From: Cheilinus undulatus | Taxonomy: Eukaryota > Chordata > Actinopteri > Labriformes > Labridae | Reading direction: 5' to 3' | Assembly (NCBI RefSeq): GCF_018320785.1 | Contig: NC_054867.1 | Location: forward strand, 55,439,776-55,503,775 | Length of the DNA: 64,000 nucleotides | Part shown: piece by piece, positions 1 to 14,000 of the stretch | Layout: each line of letters begins with the position of its first letter | How positions within the stretch are numbered: the stretch's first letter is position 1 | Translations under genes and position numbers: made by a program | Notes under the pieces: model-generated | The model's input: only the letters and a program-made list of their open reading frames with translations | Told to the model about the DNA's origin: nothing | Databases searched by the model: none

Positions 1-634
1 TTGGATTTTAAAAGCAGCAGAAATGGGTTAGAAGTGGCAAAAATTAGATAAAAAATAGCAAAAATGGGTTAAAGTGGCCAAAATGGGCAAAAATAGCGGT
101 AAAAGGGAGTTAAAATGTGGCTGAAATGGCTTTAAATTGGCAAAACGAGTGGAAATTTGGTGAAATGGAATGGAAAATTGATATAAACTGGCAAAAAAAA
201 GGGTTAACTGAGAAAGGAAAAATAGGCAGATGTTGGCAGAAATTGGTTAAACAACCAAAATTGGGCATATCAAATGGTGAAATGTAGTTAAAATGGGAGA
301 AACTGGGTGTAAAAAGGGTTTAATAATGGCAGTAATGGGTCAACAGAGGCAACATTAAGCTTAAGGGGCAAGAATTGATTTGAAAGTGACAAAAACAGGC
401 AGAAAAAGTAATGGAAAGAGTAAAACCAACCAAAATAGGTAGTAAATGGCAAAAATGTGTTAGAATTGGTGGGAAAAATGATGAAAAGGTGTAAAAAATA
501 TTACAAAATTGGTGTAAAGTGGCAACAGTGTAATTTAAAAGATATTCTTAGTTTTTTTAAGGCCATCTGGAGACCCCCCTCTCAGTGTCTCGTGACCCCA
601 AAGGGGTTCTCAACCCCAAGGTTGAGAACCACTG
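1..634 (-). mobile_element. hAT-like MITE, cut by window start
   Basis: Ends with AAGGTTGAGAACCACTG at 634, the inverse of the CAGTGGTTCTCAACCTT terminus seen complete at 19258. Positions 1-540 are a degenerate array of GGCAAAAATGGG-type units. The 8 bp after the end, CTCTAGTT, has TA at its centre, but the other end lies outside the window. Confidence 0.7.
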
Positions 635-1730
635 CTCTAGTTAATCTTCACTTTTTTCATAATGGACACTTGACTACAAACTGCATTAAAATAAACCTTT
701 ATCAGGTATGGATGCATTTAGTGGACTTTTAATAGGCTTTTTTTCTTTATTCAAGTAATTTTTAACCATGCATTTTATAAAATGTATTTTCCCTTCTCAA
801 ATAGATCACCTTAATATCAGAGGAGTGCATCACTAATTGCTATAAACCATTATCAGTATTTCAGTGCACATTCTGCAGAAAAGAGAGGAAATTTAGTGTT
901 TGAAATGTGCAGATTTTTGCTTATAGTGGAAATTTTATCTGCCATGTTTGACCAGCAGTGGTTTTATGAAAGATAATCTTCCATGTGGAGAGTAAAGGAG
1001 GAGGAATGCATCATTCAGAATGCAGTTTTCTATCATCACCTGATGCCATTTAAACAAGGGGGTCCACTGGTTAAACTGGTATCTGAACCGTGGGTGGCCA
1101 AAGTGAGTCTGGACTCTAGAGTTACAGGTGCATCATGTGTTTCCTTCATGATTAATACAGTTAAAGCATGATGGGATGCTGTCGTTTTAGTGGTTAGTAG
1201 TAGCAGATAGCATTGTTTTCAGCTGTTTTGCATACAATCACAGCGATATTTCTATGAGAATCCACTGAGAACGGAGGAAAGAAGAGAAAAAATCTCTATT
1301 TTTGTAGGATGCTTTAAGAAATGGTCAGCTGGAGGACACACCACACAGGAACAACCCTTCAAAATAAGACTCCTTGCTCTCGTTCGTCCTCTCTTCTTGT
1401 ATTTCTCACACGTGCGGTCCAATCGCAGTCTTGGCTCTGACGTTCTTCCACATCTCCGTCAGATCCTGGTTCATGATTCCACGTTTTTTAGTTAAATCCT
1501 CTATCATTGCTGTTAGCTTTTTTCTTTATAAAACAAACATAAAAAACAGAAACTTACAGGTTAATGTTTACATGTGGAGCTGGTATAAAAAGCAGCGTCC
1601 GCTATCAGACGTTTCCACGCCTGCTGCCCTCCTCTTCTTACAGCGAGGGTGTGTTTAGTTTATCCTCTGTTTGCAGAGTGATGAGCTCCACCATGATCTT
1701 CAGAGTCCAACAGCGAGGGTGCACATGTTC

Positions 1731-1736
1731 TTTATT
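1731..1736 (-). terminator. Candidate appl1 polyadenylation signal (AATAAA)
   Basis: The plus strand reads tttatt, so the transcript carries AATAAA 118 nt after the stop codon. A second AATAAA lies at 746-751. Which one is used cannot be told from sequence; vertebrate APPL1 3' UTRs are usually longer than 120 nt. Confidence 0.35.
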
Positions 1737-1853
1737 CCCAGGCAGCCCCGGACGGGCGGGTGACGTTCCCTTCCTCTGACTCCTGAGATGTTGGTTTCGA
1801 CGGTACCGGCTGGGATCTGCTTGAGCGGTGAAACATGCGTCCTCCTCGCTTCG

Positions 1854-2003
1854 TTAGGCTTCAGACTCGCCTCTCTTCTTTCCCTCCTCTCCCCCGCTGT
1901 CCTCTGATTGGCTGTTGCTAAGCACGAGGAACTGTCCGTCAGGGGCAGGTGGGTTTGCGGGACGACTCGAGGCGGCGATCAACCGACTCTGCTCCTCCAG
2001 ATC
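1854..2003 (-). CDS. appl1: appl1 coding exon 22 (stop codon)
   Basis: Residues 659-707 and TAA: DLEEQSRLIAASSRP, a variable Pro-rich part, GQFLVLSNSQSEDS, and the terminal GESEA. The SEA ending is the putative PDZ-binding tail of APPL1 and is kept here. Acceptor CTTTTAG. The intron before it is 2.4 kb and holds an hAT-like MITE at 2659-2813 and a TTAA-type MITE at about 2090-2480. Confidence 0.96.
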   Translation of the reverse strand, partial: DLEEQSRLIAASSRPANPPAPDGQFLVLSNSQSEDSGGEEGKKRGESEA

Positions 2004-5000
2004 CTAAAAGAAAAAAGATGAGTTGTTATCGACGCACATACTAAGTGCAGCCCCCTTGTATTCGAATACCAAGAATGCATCATTTACATAGTTTACCCCA
2101 ATAAGACAAATTTATATCGGTCTCAGAAGTCCCCAAAACATGCCTGTGAAGTTTGCGGCTGATAAATCACTCCAGTATTGGATTTTTGCATGTCTAAAAA
2201 CCCCTCTGTTTCAGCCCTGCTCAGAACCAGCTGTATCTGTGTCTTTAAATGTTAATGAGCTGTCTGACTCCACCCCTGACTCCGCCCCTCTCAGGAAGTG
2301 GATGTGGCTCTCCTCTCCTACTCTTAGCTGGCGTAACTTTTTTCCAAGCAGGGCTGGCCAACCGAACCTGGGGGCAGGGCTAACTCACACCCACATGACA
2401 TCTTGAGGGGAAATTCTGAGAATGGGGATTGTGGACAGGCCAGGAGAACATCAATGTGTATTTTGCATAATATGTGACCTTTAAGATCCACAATAACTGC
2501 ACTAGTTTTAAAATCAACTGCTGTATTGTCTTTTAAAGTTAATCCTCGTCAGTGTCTCTGCAGCCCCAGGGATGTAAAATAAGTTTGCTCCTTCATGTCA
2601 TCTGTTCCTTATTTTATCAAACATTTTCAAAGTTAATGCTCAGGAATTACATTTTCAACAGAGGTGGAAAGTAACTCATTACATTTACTCAAATTACTCT
2701 AATTGCGCTTTTTTTAGCTTGTACCTTAAGTACATTTTAAATTCAGTACTTTTACTCTGGTGAATTTGAACCAGAGTTACTGTACTTTTACTTGAGTACT
2801 TTTTCCAGCTCTGTTGATGACACAGTAGAACATTTCAGAGATGATTTTAACTCCATTCTGAATGAAATGGTCTTCAGTGTTGGAGTTATTTGACTGTGTT
2901 GATCCACCTGTGTTAGTTAAACTATGTAAAGACTAAAGACTCCATTGATCTAGACTCAACCCAGTGCGATTTCAAATCAGAGGGATGAGTTCCCATCATG
3001 CCCTTGGGCAGAATGTTAGTTGTGTTTTAGATGTTGCCTGTTGTACAATGATCCCTGCTGCACTTCTCATGTTTCTGGTGGAGTTTTGTTGTTGTTTTTG
3101 ATATGAGACATTCGCACCATGAGTGAAGTTATCAGCCGAGTTCAGAGTGACTTTAGCTGTTCCTTAAGGCTGGTTCAGTCTACCTTAATTCAGACAGACT
3201 TTGGCCCCACAGCAATGTCCCAGCTCATGGTCAAAACTTTTTTGAGAATGCTCTGGGACTTGAGTCTACATTTTAAATGTCTTGGTCTTGTCTCGGTCTC
3301 GAACTGGCTGGATTCGGGATTTTCCATCAAGACCGGTGGAGACCAGCACTGATCTGCTATTCTTCAACTTCATTAACGTGAGAGTAAGGAGAAGCACTCA
3401 TCAAGTCGCTCGTCAGAAATCCCTCTGAACACTTTAGGCCTCATTCACCTGATTAATCTAGTGAAACATCTCATTTTCAGATATTTAAAATAATTCCAGA
3501 CCTGTCAGTAGCTTTTAAATACATTAAAGGATTTATTTTTTACAAGATGTTGGTGAACAAATTGGTTAAGGTTTGAGATTTTTGCATGTTGCGCTTTGAA
3601 AGAGTTGCAGACGCCTTGTTTTTATCTGTTAAAAAGAAAAATAAAATTAAAGAGAGAATGCCCTTTAGCTGTTCAACCTGGTCATGTTTTTTTTTAAATT
3701 GATTTTTATGGTCTTGGTCTTGGGCTGCATGGCGATGCAGGGGTTAGTGCAGTTGCCTCACAGCAAGAAGGTTCCTGGTTGGTAAATATCAAACACGTCT
3801 GATATTTATGATTTCTGGTCTGGAAGATTTCAAACAGTAAATGGTGATGATACCACACACTTGAGGATTATTCAGTCAAATAATCGTCTGACGAGCCTTC
3901 ACTCAGGGAACGCCCCCACCATCATCTGGGAAGGCAAATCTGGCCGTAGATCAGGCTTAAAATCCTGCAGAGTGTGGCCAGCCTGAGTACGACATTGTCC
4001 TTTAAAGCAGCCCTTGATCAGCACCACAGAGCAGCACTTTTATCCTGAGTAACAACAGCCTAAAACCTCCTCAGCTTGGCTTCATTACACTAACAAACAT
4101 GTAGAAAGGGCCAACAGGTGGCCTACTCTGTGAGAATCAATGAATGCTACAGCTGCCACTACAGGAAACCAATCACTTTAATGCAGCAAAATCTGTGCAG
4201 TCAAAATGACCGTCAGTGGTCTTTCTAGGGAGGAGTGGTCATATTTTCTTTGCCTTTCGTGCAATTTGTTAAAAAAAACATTTTAAGTTAGAATACAGAC
4301 TTTTTATGAAAAGTCAAGGACCAGCAGCATTTTAACTTTTAAGTCTGTGGTGACGCTTCAAAACTCACCTTCTCGATCTGTCTCTGTTTGCTGAGCTCTT
4401 CCTGTTGTTTCTCTTTGGCCTTGTCCTGCTCCTTCTTCTTCTCTGATGCTTTTCGGTCCTAAATGTAAGCACAAGTGGAACATGACAGAAATGAACCTAA
4501 ACATCACCTGATTAAGGGAAATAGCTTTAGCTGAGCGTTCTGAGTCAGTCTCACCATCTCGGAGTGGAAGGCGATCTGCTTGGCCAGACCGATGCTGTCA
4601 CAGATCTGAAAGAGATGAAGAAGACAGTTAGACGGATCCATCAGAGCAGAGAGGTGAAGGATGGCTGCAAAAACAGATGAAGACACTAGCGACCTTCTCT
4701 CCGTCGTTGTTGGACTCAAAGATGTAGCAGACGGCTCGGCTGTCACCTCGCCCACCTCCAGGCTGTAGAACGAACCCAAACAGTCGCTTGTTGTCCTGGT
4801 GGGACGCAGACTGGATCACAGAGGAGAGGGAGAACTGCAGGAGGAGAAAGTGATGTTATCTTAAGAATCTCAGAGAATAAAACCTTCTGATCAAAGAAGC
4901 AGAGGAGGTCTTACCCTGAGCCGAGTGACCTGTGTCTGAGGATCAATGAGCCTGGAAGAAACACAAATATTTCTTTTTAATGCAGTTTTTAGACATTGTT

Positions 5001-8000
5001 TTGGGGCTTTTTGTCTCTAATTTGTAAGGAAAACTTATGAGACAGCAGTCATTATTGGCCGTTGTGTGTGGGCTCTCACATTTTCACAATAAGATTTAAA
5101 AATCTTACTGTGTTCCAGGCTATTTCAGGTCCATTCCAAAGACAAAACTCACCAAACGTACAGAATATTAAGAAGAATAAATAGAGAACAGATGGTCCAT
5201 TTCCGATGTAAATCACAGGACATCACGACGATCTCGTCTCTGAGAAATGTTTCATAAGAACATTATGGTTTTCTACACACATGCACACTAGCGCGTGTGG
5301 TTTCATACTTGAGGCAGTCGCAGGTGACAAGCAGGTGTGACTCGGTCATCCTGAAGATGTTGTGGATGGCTCGGGCGGCCAGGATCTGCCTCATGGTCTC
5401 AGAGATGACGTCAGCTGACTCGGTGGTCTTCACCTCCATGGAGCCGAGGAAACGGACGATGAAGAGCTGGTGGAGGATGGAGTCTAGGACAGACACCGCT
5501 GAGAAGTTATTATACCAGACAGGTAGACATAAATCTAACCAAAGTAAAGACTCAAACTTCAGAGGCATCTGAGCTTTGAATACCTTATTTCATGTTGTAT
5601 GAATACCATTCCAGAATCATCTCGGTTTGGGACATCCCAGAATATAAGGAAGTGATTTGCCTCGGTTGATCCCTACAATTCTCTCTGATGGGGTTCTGAA
5701 GCAGACCTGCACACAGAACTGGCTGGACCCCTGAAAACCCCTGTGATTGGCCGTCCCCTGCTGTAATCCAGATGTTGGAATTACTTATTTATTTGCTATT
5801 TTTTAACCCCTTTTCACCACTTTTTCAGCCCATTTTTGCCACTTTAAACCCATTGTAACCCATGGTCACTATTCTATGTTCATTTGCATCTCTTCTGTCA
5901 TTCTGTACGGCTATTTGGTCGGCTTATGCGTTTTTAAATGTGATATATTAATACATTTGACTTTGACAGTTTTGGTGGATTTCACCCATTTTTGCCACTT
6001 CTTTTTGGCACTTTTATCAGACTTTGATGCATTTACCCATTTTTATCACTATTTTTTTTGCAACTTTTAACCCATTTATGCTACTTTTACATGTTTTTGT
6101 TCCTTCAAGCCCATTTTTTATGCTAGTTGTCCATTTTTGCCACTACTTTTTGCCACTGAAACACATTTTTGCTGGTTTTTACCCATTTTTGTAACCTTGA
6201 ACCCATTTCACCGCTGTTATGCCACTTGTTTTAGGTACTGTTATCACACTTTGGCTGAGATTACCCATTTCTGTCATTACTTTTTGACATTTTTTTAAAC
6301 ATAGTTTTGCTGCTTTAAGCCTTTTTTTGCCACTGTTTGTCCATTTTTGCTACTTTCTACCCATTTTTCCACTATTTTTGCCACAATAATGCCACTTATT
6401 TTTGGCATTTTTATCACACTTTGGCTTAGTTTTCCCATTTTTCTCACTATATTTTAAAACTTTTAACCCATTTATGCCACTTCCTACTTATTTTTCCACT
6501 TTTTTTTACCTGTTATTGCAATTTTATGTCAATTTTTGTGATTTAAAACCATATTCTGCCACTTTCTGTCCGTTTTTTGTTGTCTTTTTGGCACTTTTTT
6601 TCTGCTGCCTTACGCTCATTTTTTTTTGTTTTCATTTTTTACTAATTTCACAATGATTTAATATTTCCATTCAAATGGTCTTAGTATTTTCTTCTTTAAT
6701 CCTTGGCATCTTAACATTTGTGTAAATCTCGGTTTAGAGGTGAACTCTGACATTACTTTCCTAATTCTTTAGTTCAGTGTGCCCATCCTCATTCTTATCA
6801 AATACAAAGATAATTCTGTTTCAAGAAAAGGATATACATAAAAAAAAAAGGCTCTACTATACTACAGCATGAATAAATAAAATTCATTTTTGTTGCTTTG
6901 ATAAGAATGCTCATTATTCAGGTTAGAAATAAAATATGGTCATCACTGCTTCACTTTTTAAAGGACCGTGATTTTGTGGGCCTTCATGGGCCCCCATTTG
7001 GCAGGACCCCAGAAAGCTCTCCTCTTTATGGACGGACTTGTCCTGAAGTACCTAGTAACATTTATTTATAAGATTTCTGCCCCTAATCCACAAGAGGGCG
7101 ATAATGTTTCCACTGGCTTCTAACAAGACTATAAACAGAATCTCTGATGAATTGGAGATTCCTCATTTTAATACAAACATGGCCTTAAAAACACAGACAG
7201 TACCTTCACTGTCCTCTGATGTGCTGTCTCCTGACTCTCCAAATGGATTACTCCTCCTGTGAACACAACAACATTCATGAAAACACACAAAAAGACACTA
7301 AACCACTAAAAATCCAAAGAACACACACGCCTACCTCCCAGACTGAGCGGCCGTCTTGTTCTGCCCTGAGTTCTCCTCGCTGACGGGGGAGATGATGTCA
7401 AACTGGATGGGGGTTTCTGGGGCAACCAGAGCGTCCAATGAGAGCACAGAGAGGGCAGGAGACGGCTCAGAGCCCACAGAGCTGATGCTGCCAGTCCGGC
7501 CTGCTCGCCCCTTACTGGACAGGGAGAGAGAAAGAGAGAGATGATCTCTAGTGGATCTTTTAGTCCCTTATGACACATCCAGACCCCTCTGGTCCCCTGG
7601 GACTGCTTTACTGTTCCCAGAACCAGAACCAGAACCAAACAGGGTGAGGCAGCTTTAGTTTCTTCCTCCTCACCAGTGAACAAACAACCAGATAATCTGA
7701 AGCTTTCTACATCCATTAGCTCTCTTAGAACAAATCTTTTAAAGTTTTATTTACTGCTGTATTTCCACAAGTTTCATATTCTCTAAATATATTGTATTTA
7801 ATGTAAGTGTCTTTCTGCTGTGTTTGAATTTTTTCAGTGTTAAATTGTTGTTTTAACTCTGTGCAGCCCTCTGCATGGCTCTCTGTAAGAAGCTGCCCTG
7901 CCTAATGCAGGCCTGACTCTTCAAGTTAAACCAGAAAAACAAATGTTTGACTTCTGAGTGGAACTAAAATCTTTATCACACATAGTAGTGACATAAATGC

Positions 8001-11000
8001 TATACAGCTTTATTCACTCTTGTAGAAAACTCCTGAATTTATGGGAGTGAGCTGCATGTGTGAGTGCAAACAGCAGTTTTTACAGGGTATATACAGAAAA
8101 TGCAAAATTAAACTCAATACTTTTAAAGACCTTTTTCAAGACTTTCACTATATATATTTTAGGACCCCACTGCATCATCAATTGATTACAATTTTTGCAT
8201 TTTTTTAGGCAGATTTGAAGATAAAAATGTGATGACATATTGAAGAAAATGCTGATAGTATTTGTTATTGTGGTATGTAAATAAAGCTTTCTTTGAGAAG
8301 CTTGCAGTGCCAACATAAACAGACTCTGCGATACTATTACACTAGGCAAAAGATGTTTTTTATGTTCAAAATCCTGCAGAATGTTAAGAATTGGTGTGAA
8401 GCTTGGCTCCAGCACACCCTCTCCCTACCTCTTCTCAGGAAGCTCGCCAATCATTTACATCCAAACATGATTGTTAACACGGTTAATTTCGGAGCTAGAG
8501 ACGGCGAGGCTTTAAGGTTGTACTGATAGCTCAACAGACCAGAACCTTAACAAGTGTGCAGACTGATAACCCCAATATGATTAAAACTAAATATAAAAAC
8601 AAAAGCAGGAAAATAAGCCCACAATATTGTTGGTAAATATAAAAAAAATGAAGGCAGTCTTGCATTTAAAACATTTAAATATTTTTAACAGGCTTAATTT
8701 TTTCTGTATTACTTTATCAACTTTTAATACTTTTAAAAAGCCTGCAGACACCCTGTTTTAACCCTGAAATGTCCCTACTAGCACTCTAGAATTTTCCCAT
8801 TTCCACCCATCCACTGATGGGACAGATGAGTATGAAGAAGCATCTCATGCTGAGATACCCTGAAATTATCCAGAAATTCCAGCGTTGCATGCTTGAAACG
8901 GACTTAAAGTCCCTGTAAAGGGAAATCTAAAATTTGTGTCTGAATTCTCTAGAAATGTTGGAATCTGGTTTCTGTAAACATGTAAAAACACTGCGATCTA
9001 CATGTAACTAAATTCTGGATTTACACTGTTAGAAAGTTTTTTTACCTCTTTCCTGGCTGGGTTTAATGTGGGCGGGGCCAATATGTGGGCTGGTGATGTC
9101 ATCAGCACACAGTGGGGAATGGCCCCGCCCCTCTAACACTACAATCTCAAATCACAGAGCAGTTCATCTCAGTCCAGTCTGTTGTTAGCTGATGTCTCTG
9201 CCTTTATTAAAGTTAACAGTCAGTTAAATGCTGTTTTTTTCTGCATTGTGAGGTAAATTTACCAAATCTATCAGCCACAGTGGTCTATGGATCACTGACA
9301 GCATCAGAGCAGAGATTTCAGACAGAAAACACACTTTGGCTCTTCTCTGGACCAGAACCAGGCAGCTGTGCTCTGATCATGAGGTCACCGTGAAGTCAAG
9401 GGGCGGGGCTAATAGCATGAGAGCTTTCCTCCAATCAGATGGTAGAGGATAGTATTTCTCCTGAGTGGGTGTGGCTTCAGCTCATTCAACAGACACGCCC
9501 ACACCATCCTGGAGCAGATTTTACTGCCTCATTTTTCATGATTTTGAAGCTTAATTTTATAAATTTAGAGATTTTTTATTTGACTGAAATTTGATTTAGG
9601 GGTTCATAACACAGTGAGCCGTCATACAACAAACCTAAATACAGATGTATTTTCACTTTACAGGGTCTTTAACTATTTCCAGCTCAGGACTCTCTGAACA
9701 TTAACACACCTGCTGGGTCTCATGCTCTCATGTCTCTGCTGGAAGGACGGTGACGGTGTCACAGCTTCGAGAGCTGATTGGTTCACTCTGGCTGCGATCT
9801 CCTGCCAATAACATGACAGAACTGTCAGCATCGACCAAGAGGAAAAGATCATGAATGCATCAAAATCACAACACAGTACCAACTTGTGGATCATCTTCTT
9901 TCTAAATCCAAAATCAACCTGAAAACTGACACCATTTATTTAATGTCAGCTTGTTTAAAATTAATCTGACCATATGAAGGTGGTTTGGGAGCATCGCCAT
10001 TAGTCTAAGAGCCCCATCCTGCCTGTAAAAAATAACCATGCTGAGAGAGAAAGCATCAGATGTTTATACAAAATGATTGGTTTGAATTATTGCAACTCTA
10101 ACAGATTAGCTCTAATAGCTATACGTCATTAAAACCCTAATGTGCAAGGGAATTTATTAACACTGTTGATCAGTCTGGGTCCAAATCTCAACATTTAAAT
10201 GCAAAATGATAAAATTACACATCCTGTGTTAAATATGAGCCAATTGACTGACCTCTACACATTGAAACCATCTGATTCTTTTATATATTTCTACTGGTGC
10301 CAAGTGAAACTGGCAGGATTATCATTATATTCAGTATAATTACTGATTATGATCACTGTTGCAGCCGCTCTAAAGCTCCGGTAATTCCCCATCGATCCTC
10401 TTCTGTTAACCCTCTGAATAAGGTTAAAGGCTGTACAGTAATAATATAAAACAGCTCCAAGAGAATAGCAGACAGATTTAAATACCTGAACACATTAGAG
10501 GTGTGGGTGTTGACTCAGGATGGACTAAAACAAGGGATTCTACGTGTGGCTCTTTTGTGATGATTTGTGGCTCTGTTATGTCTTAATTTTATATACTATT
10601 CCCCCAGAAAACCTTTAAAAGGGAAACTTTTTTGCCCTTTTTCACCTTCCTTTGCCACTTTTCATCCTTTAAAGCTAACTTTTGCCATTAAATACCACTT
10701 ATTTCCTCCTTTTTTACCTATTTTAACCACTTTTTCCAATTTCTGTCACTTGTATCCCATTTCTTCCCATTTATGCTACCTTTTGCCATTAAATACGACT
10801 TTTTTGCCTATTTTTGACAGTTTTTGCTACTTTTACCCATTTTTGACACTTTTATCCCATATTTGCCCTTTTTCACCATTTTTTCCTCCCCATTTTCACC
10901 CATTTAAGCTACCTTTTGTTTATAATTACACATACTTTTCTAATTTTACTTATTTTAGCCGCTTCTTTTGCCACTTCAATCCCATATTTGCCCTTTTTTA

Positions 11001-14000
11001 CCATTTTTTTTTGCTACTTTTTGCCCATTTAAGATACCTTTTCCCATTAAATGCCTCTTGTTTCTTTTTTCCCCTGTTTTTGCCACTTTTATCCCATTTT
11101 TTCTCTTTTTTTTAATCACTTTTCATCCTTTAAAGCTACCTTTTGCCATTAATTACCACTTGTTTCCTATTTTTGCCCATTTTTGCCACTCTTGACTGCT
11201 TTTTGCCCATTTTAGTAACTTTTCACTCTATTTTCCCCCCATGTTTTCGCCCCTTTTCACCCATTTTTGTTGCTTTTAGACCATTTTTGCCTCCTGTAAC
11301 TTATTATTATTGCTACTTCAAGCTTTTTTGCCACTTGTCACCACTTAGATTGTGGCTCTTGCAAAGATATTTTTCAACACTTTGGCTCTTTGGTTGAGTA
11401 GGGTTGAGTAACTGGACTAAACCAAAAGAAAAGTGCAGCTATAACCTGAGAGTGCAGGTAAAGGTTTACAAAGGAAGGACACAGACCTCTGCATTCTCAC
11501 TCAGGTAGATCCGTTTGGAGATGTTGTTGATGGTGGAGACCCACTGATGGAGGAAGCAGCAGAGAGACCAGATGAGGAGGCTGACATTCAACAACAGAGC
11601 AGGTTATGTTACAGAATCATGTTTTACCTCCTCGCAGTCCTTCCTGCTCTCCGCCTGCAACGTCACCACCCTGACAGAACGCCGTAAGAACACGTCAAAT
11701 CTCAGAACCAGAAACTCCATGTAAACAGAACTTTAACTTTAACTCTGGAGGATTGTGATGTAGTAACAAAAACCACTGAAAAACGTCAGCCCTCTCACTT
11801 TTTGCCATCGAATGAAGTGACCTGGAAGCAGAAGCGGCGGTCGTCACTGTCGACTGCCATGACGGAGCAGTTGTCCAGGTCTGTGACCAGCCCTCCTGCC
11901 ACCTCGCCTCGACCCTGCTGCATCAGGTTACCACCCTGCGTGAAGAAGTACTGACGCTCCCAGGAGGATGACACCAACCCCGTCTTACTGAGAAACAGAC
12001 AGAAAAACTACTTTTACTACTCTGAAAGTGACAAAAAGAGGTTGGCCTTTTTCCAGTGACATCTTTTGTTTTCAAGCTGTTTTTGAACCGGCCAGGTACG
12101 CTCTAACTATGTTACAGAGGGAAGTAATCAACCGAGGGGATCACTTTATCATTGACTTTCATGCATCAGACTTCATTTTGAAAGCAGCAGACGCCCCCTG
12201 CAGGTCATTTAAAAGAAGGCAGGTGTTCCTCTCGGATTGTATACGGTACTTGGCATTAGCCTCCAGAGATTTCAGTGTTTGTGCCACTTCAAGCACAGCG
12301 TCCTGGCAGCATCAGCAAATGATGAGGAAATTCCTCAGACACTGAGACGAGTAGACACAGGACACTCAGATGGCTTACACCAGGGATGCCAAACTCAAGG
12401 CCCGGGGGCCAAATCTGGCCCATGGCACAGGTGTACCCAGCCAACCAGATCACATAATATATTTATTATAACTGCAGATTTCCTCCAGTATAATAATGTG
12501 AACTTCACCTTGATGATTGACAATATCCTTGTTAAGTCATAAGAATAAGAATGAGTAGAGTTAAATATTAAAATAATTTAATAAAAAGTCAGGAATGTGG
12601 TAAAAGATATGCGTGTTTTCATTTTGTATTTTCAATTTTGCATCTCACAATTATAACTTAAACTTACCATTTTTACATTTTATTTCAAATGTTAATATTT
12701 TCAATTCATAATTTTGATTTATTCCATGTTATGACCTTTAAAACTAATGATTTAGACTTTCTATCTCATATATTTACCTTTTAAAAACATTATTTTGACT
12801 TTTAACTTTGTGTTAGACCTTTTGAACAACTAATTTTGACTTGTCATTCTGACTTTTTTATTATCGCCGAATCACTGACAGTTTAAGGTTAAATGTGGAC
12901 CCTGTTAGGCTCTCATGTTAGACCTAAATTCAGAATCTGGCTCCTGTCGTGCTTGAGTTTGACAGCTCTGCATTAGGGCAGGGGTTCCCAAACTTTTCAG
13001 CTGATGACCCCCAAAATACCAGCGTCAGAGACGGGGGACTCTCACCTTCCGAGGAGGTGGTTAAAGTGTAAGATGTTGCACAAAGCACCATGTACAACTT
13101 CACATTATTGTCCAACAGACTGGACCCCCTGATGGAAATGTGGCTCTAGAGTACCAGCTCCTGACCCAACAGCTTAACCTGGGTACTAGAAGAGACCAAA
13201 CCAGAATATCTGTAGAGGTACAGAAATATCAGAGACGTAGAAATGACATTTCTTTGACCGCAAGAAAGCTTGGTATACAGCGCTAGAGACAGGTACAGTT
13301 GCTCCGCATAATTTAGTGAATTTTAGGTAAAAATGGGACAAAAACAATGCTGGCTAAAATGTATCATATCAAAAAAATCTGTAGCTAATATGTCCCGATC
13401 ATCGTGGCAGTACTAGCTCTGCATGTTTGTGGGCTCACAGTTTACACACCTACACTACCAGGTAACGGGGGATCTCTCCTGGTCACCAGTCTCTTTCTTC
13501 CTGCCGTGTCTCAATCTGCACAATTTGCTCCTCTATGTACTCCAGCTCCTAAAGGCATCCTTTCCTACCTAAAGTTAATGCCACGCCATTGTCACTCGAG
13601 TCAAAATTGCTCATTTTAAGTTTTGTTTTAGTTCAGTTTGTTGTCGCCTCTGTTGAAGCCTGCACACCCAAACAGCTGATCAGGAGGCAACAATAGTTTG
13701 AGGTGGAAGAACACTTAGCTGAAGGTTGCGTTGTAAAATAGTACCAAACCCAGAAGGCTTTATGGGGGAAAAATAAAACGCTTCCAAGTTTTTTGATGAA
13801 GTGTACAATTGAGCCAACATTGTTTTTTGGCCCATTTTTTTACATCTAAAACTCACTAAATGAAGAGCAGCTGTACCTGTCTGCAGCGCTGTATAACCTG
13901 GCTTCCTAGTCTCCTTAAAGGGGCAATACACGCTGAAATCTCAGCAGGCTAATGCCTCCATCATTGCCAAGTACCTGATACAACCCAACTTCAAAAACTC

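Noticed and set aside
7306..7716. 136-codon minus-strand open frame over appl1 exon 15
   Set aside because: It is out of frame with the APPL1 protein, which reads TPIQFDIISP in another frame; a shadow.
10567..11115. Long open frame (182 codons) rich in Phe, His, Pro and Leu
   Set aside because: It is the translation of the TTTTTGCCACTTTTACCC array. Similar Phe-rich frames appear in every such array in either orientation, with no domain or splice context.
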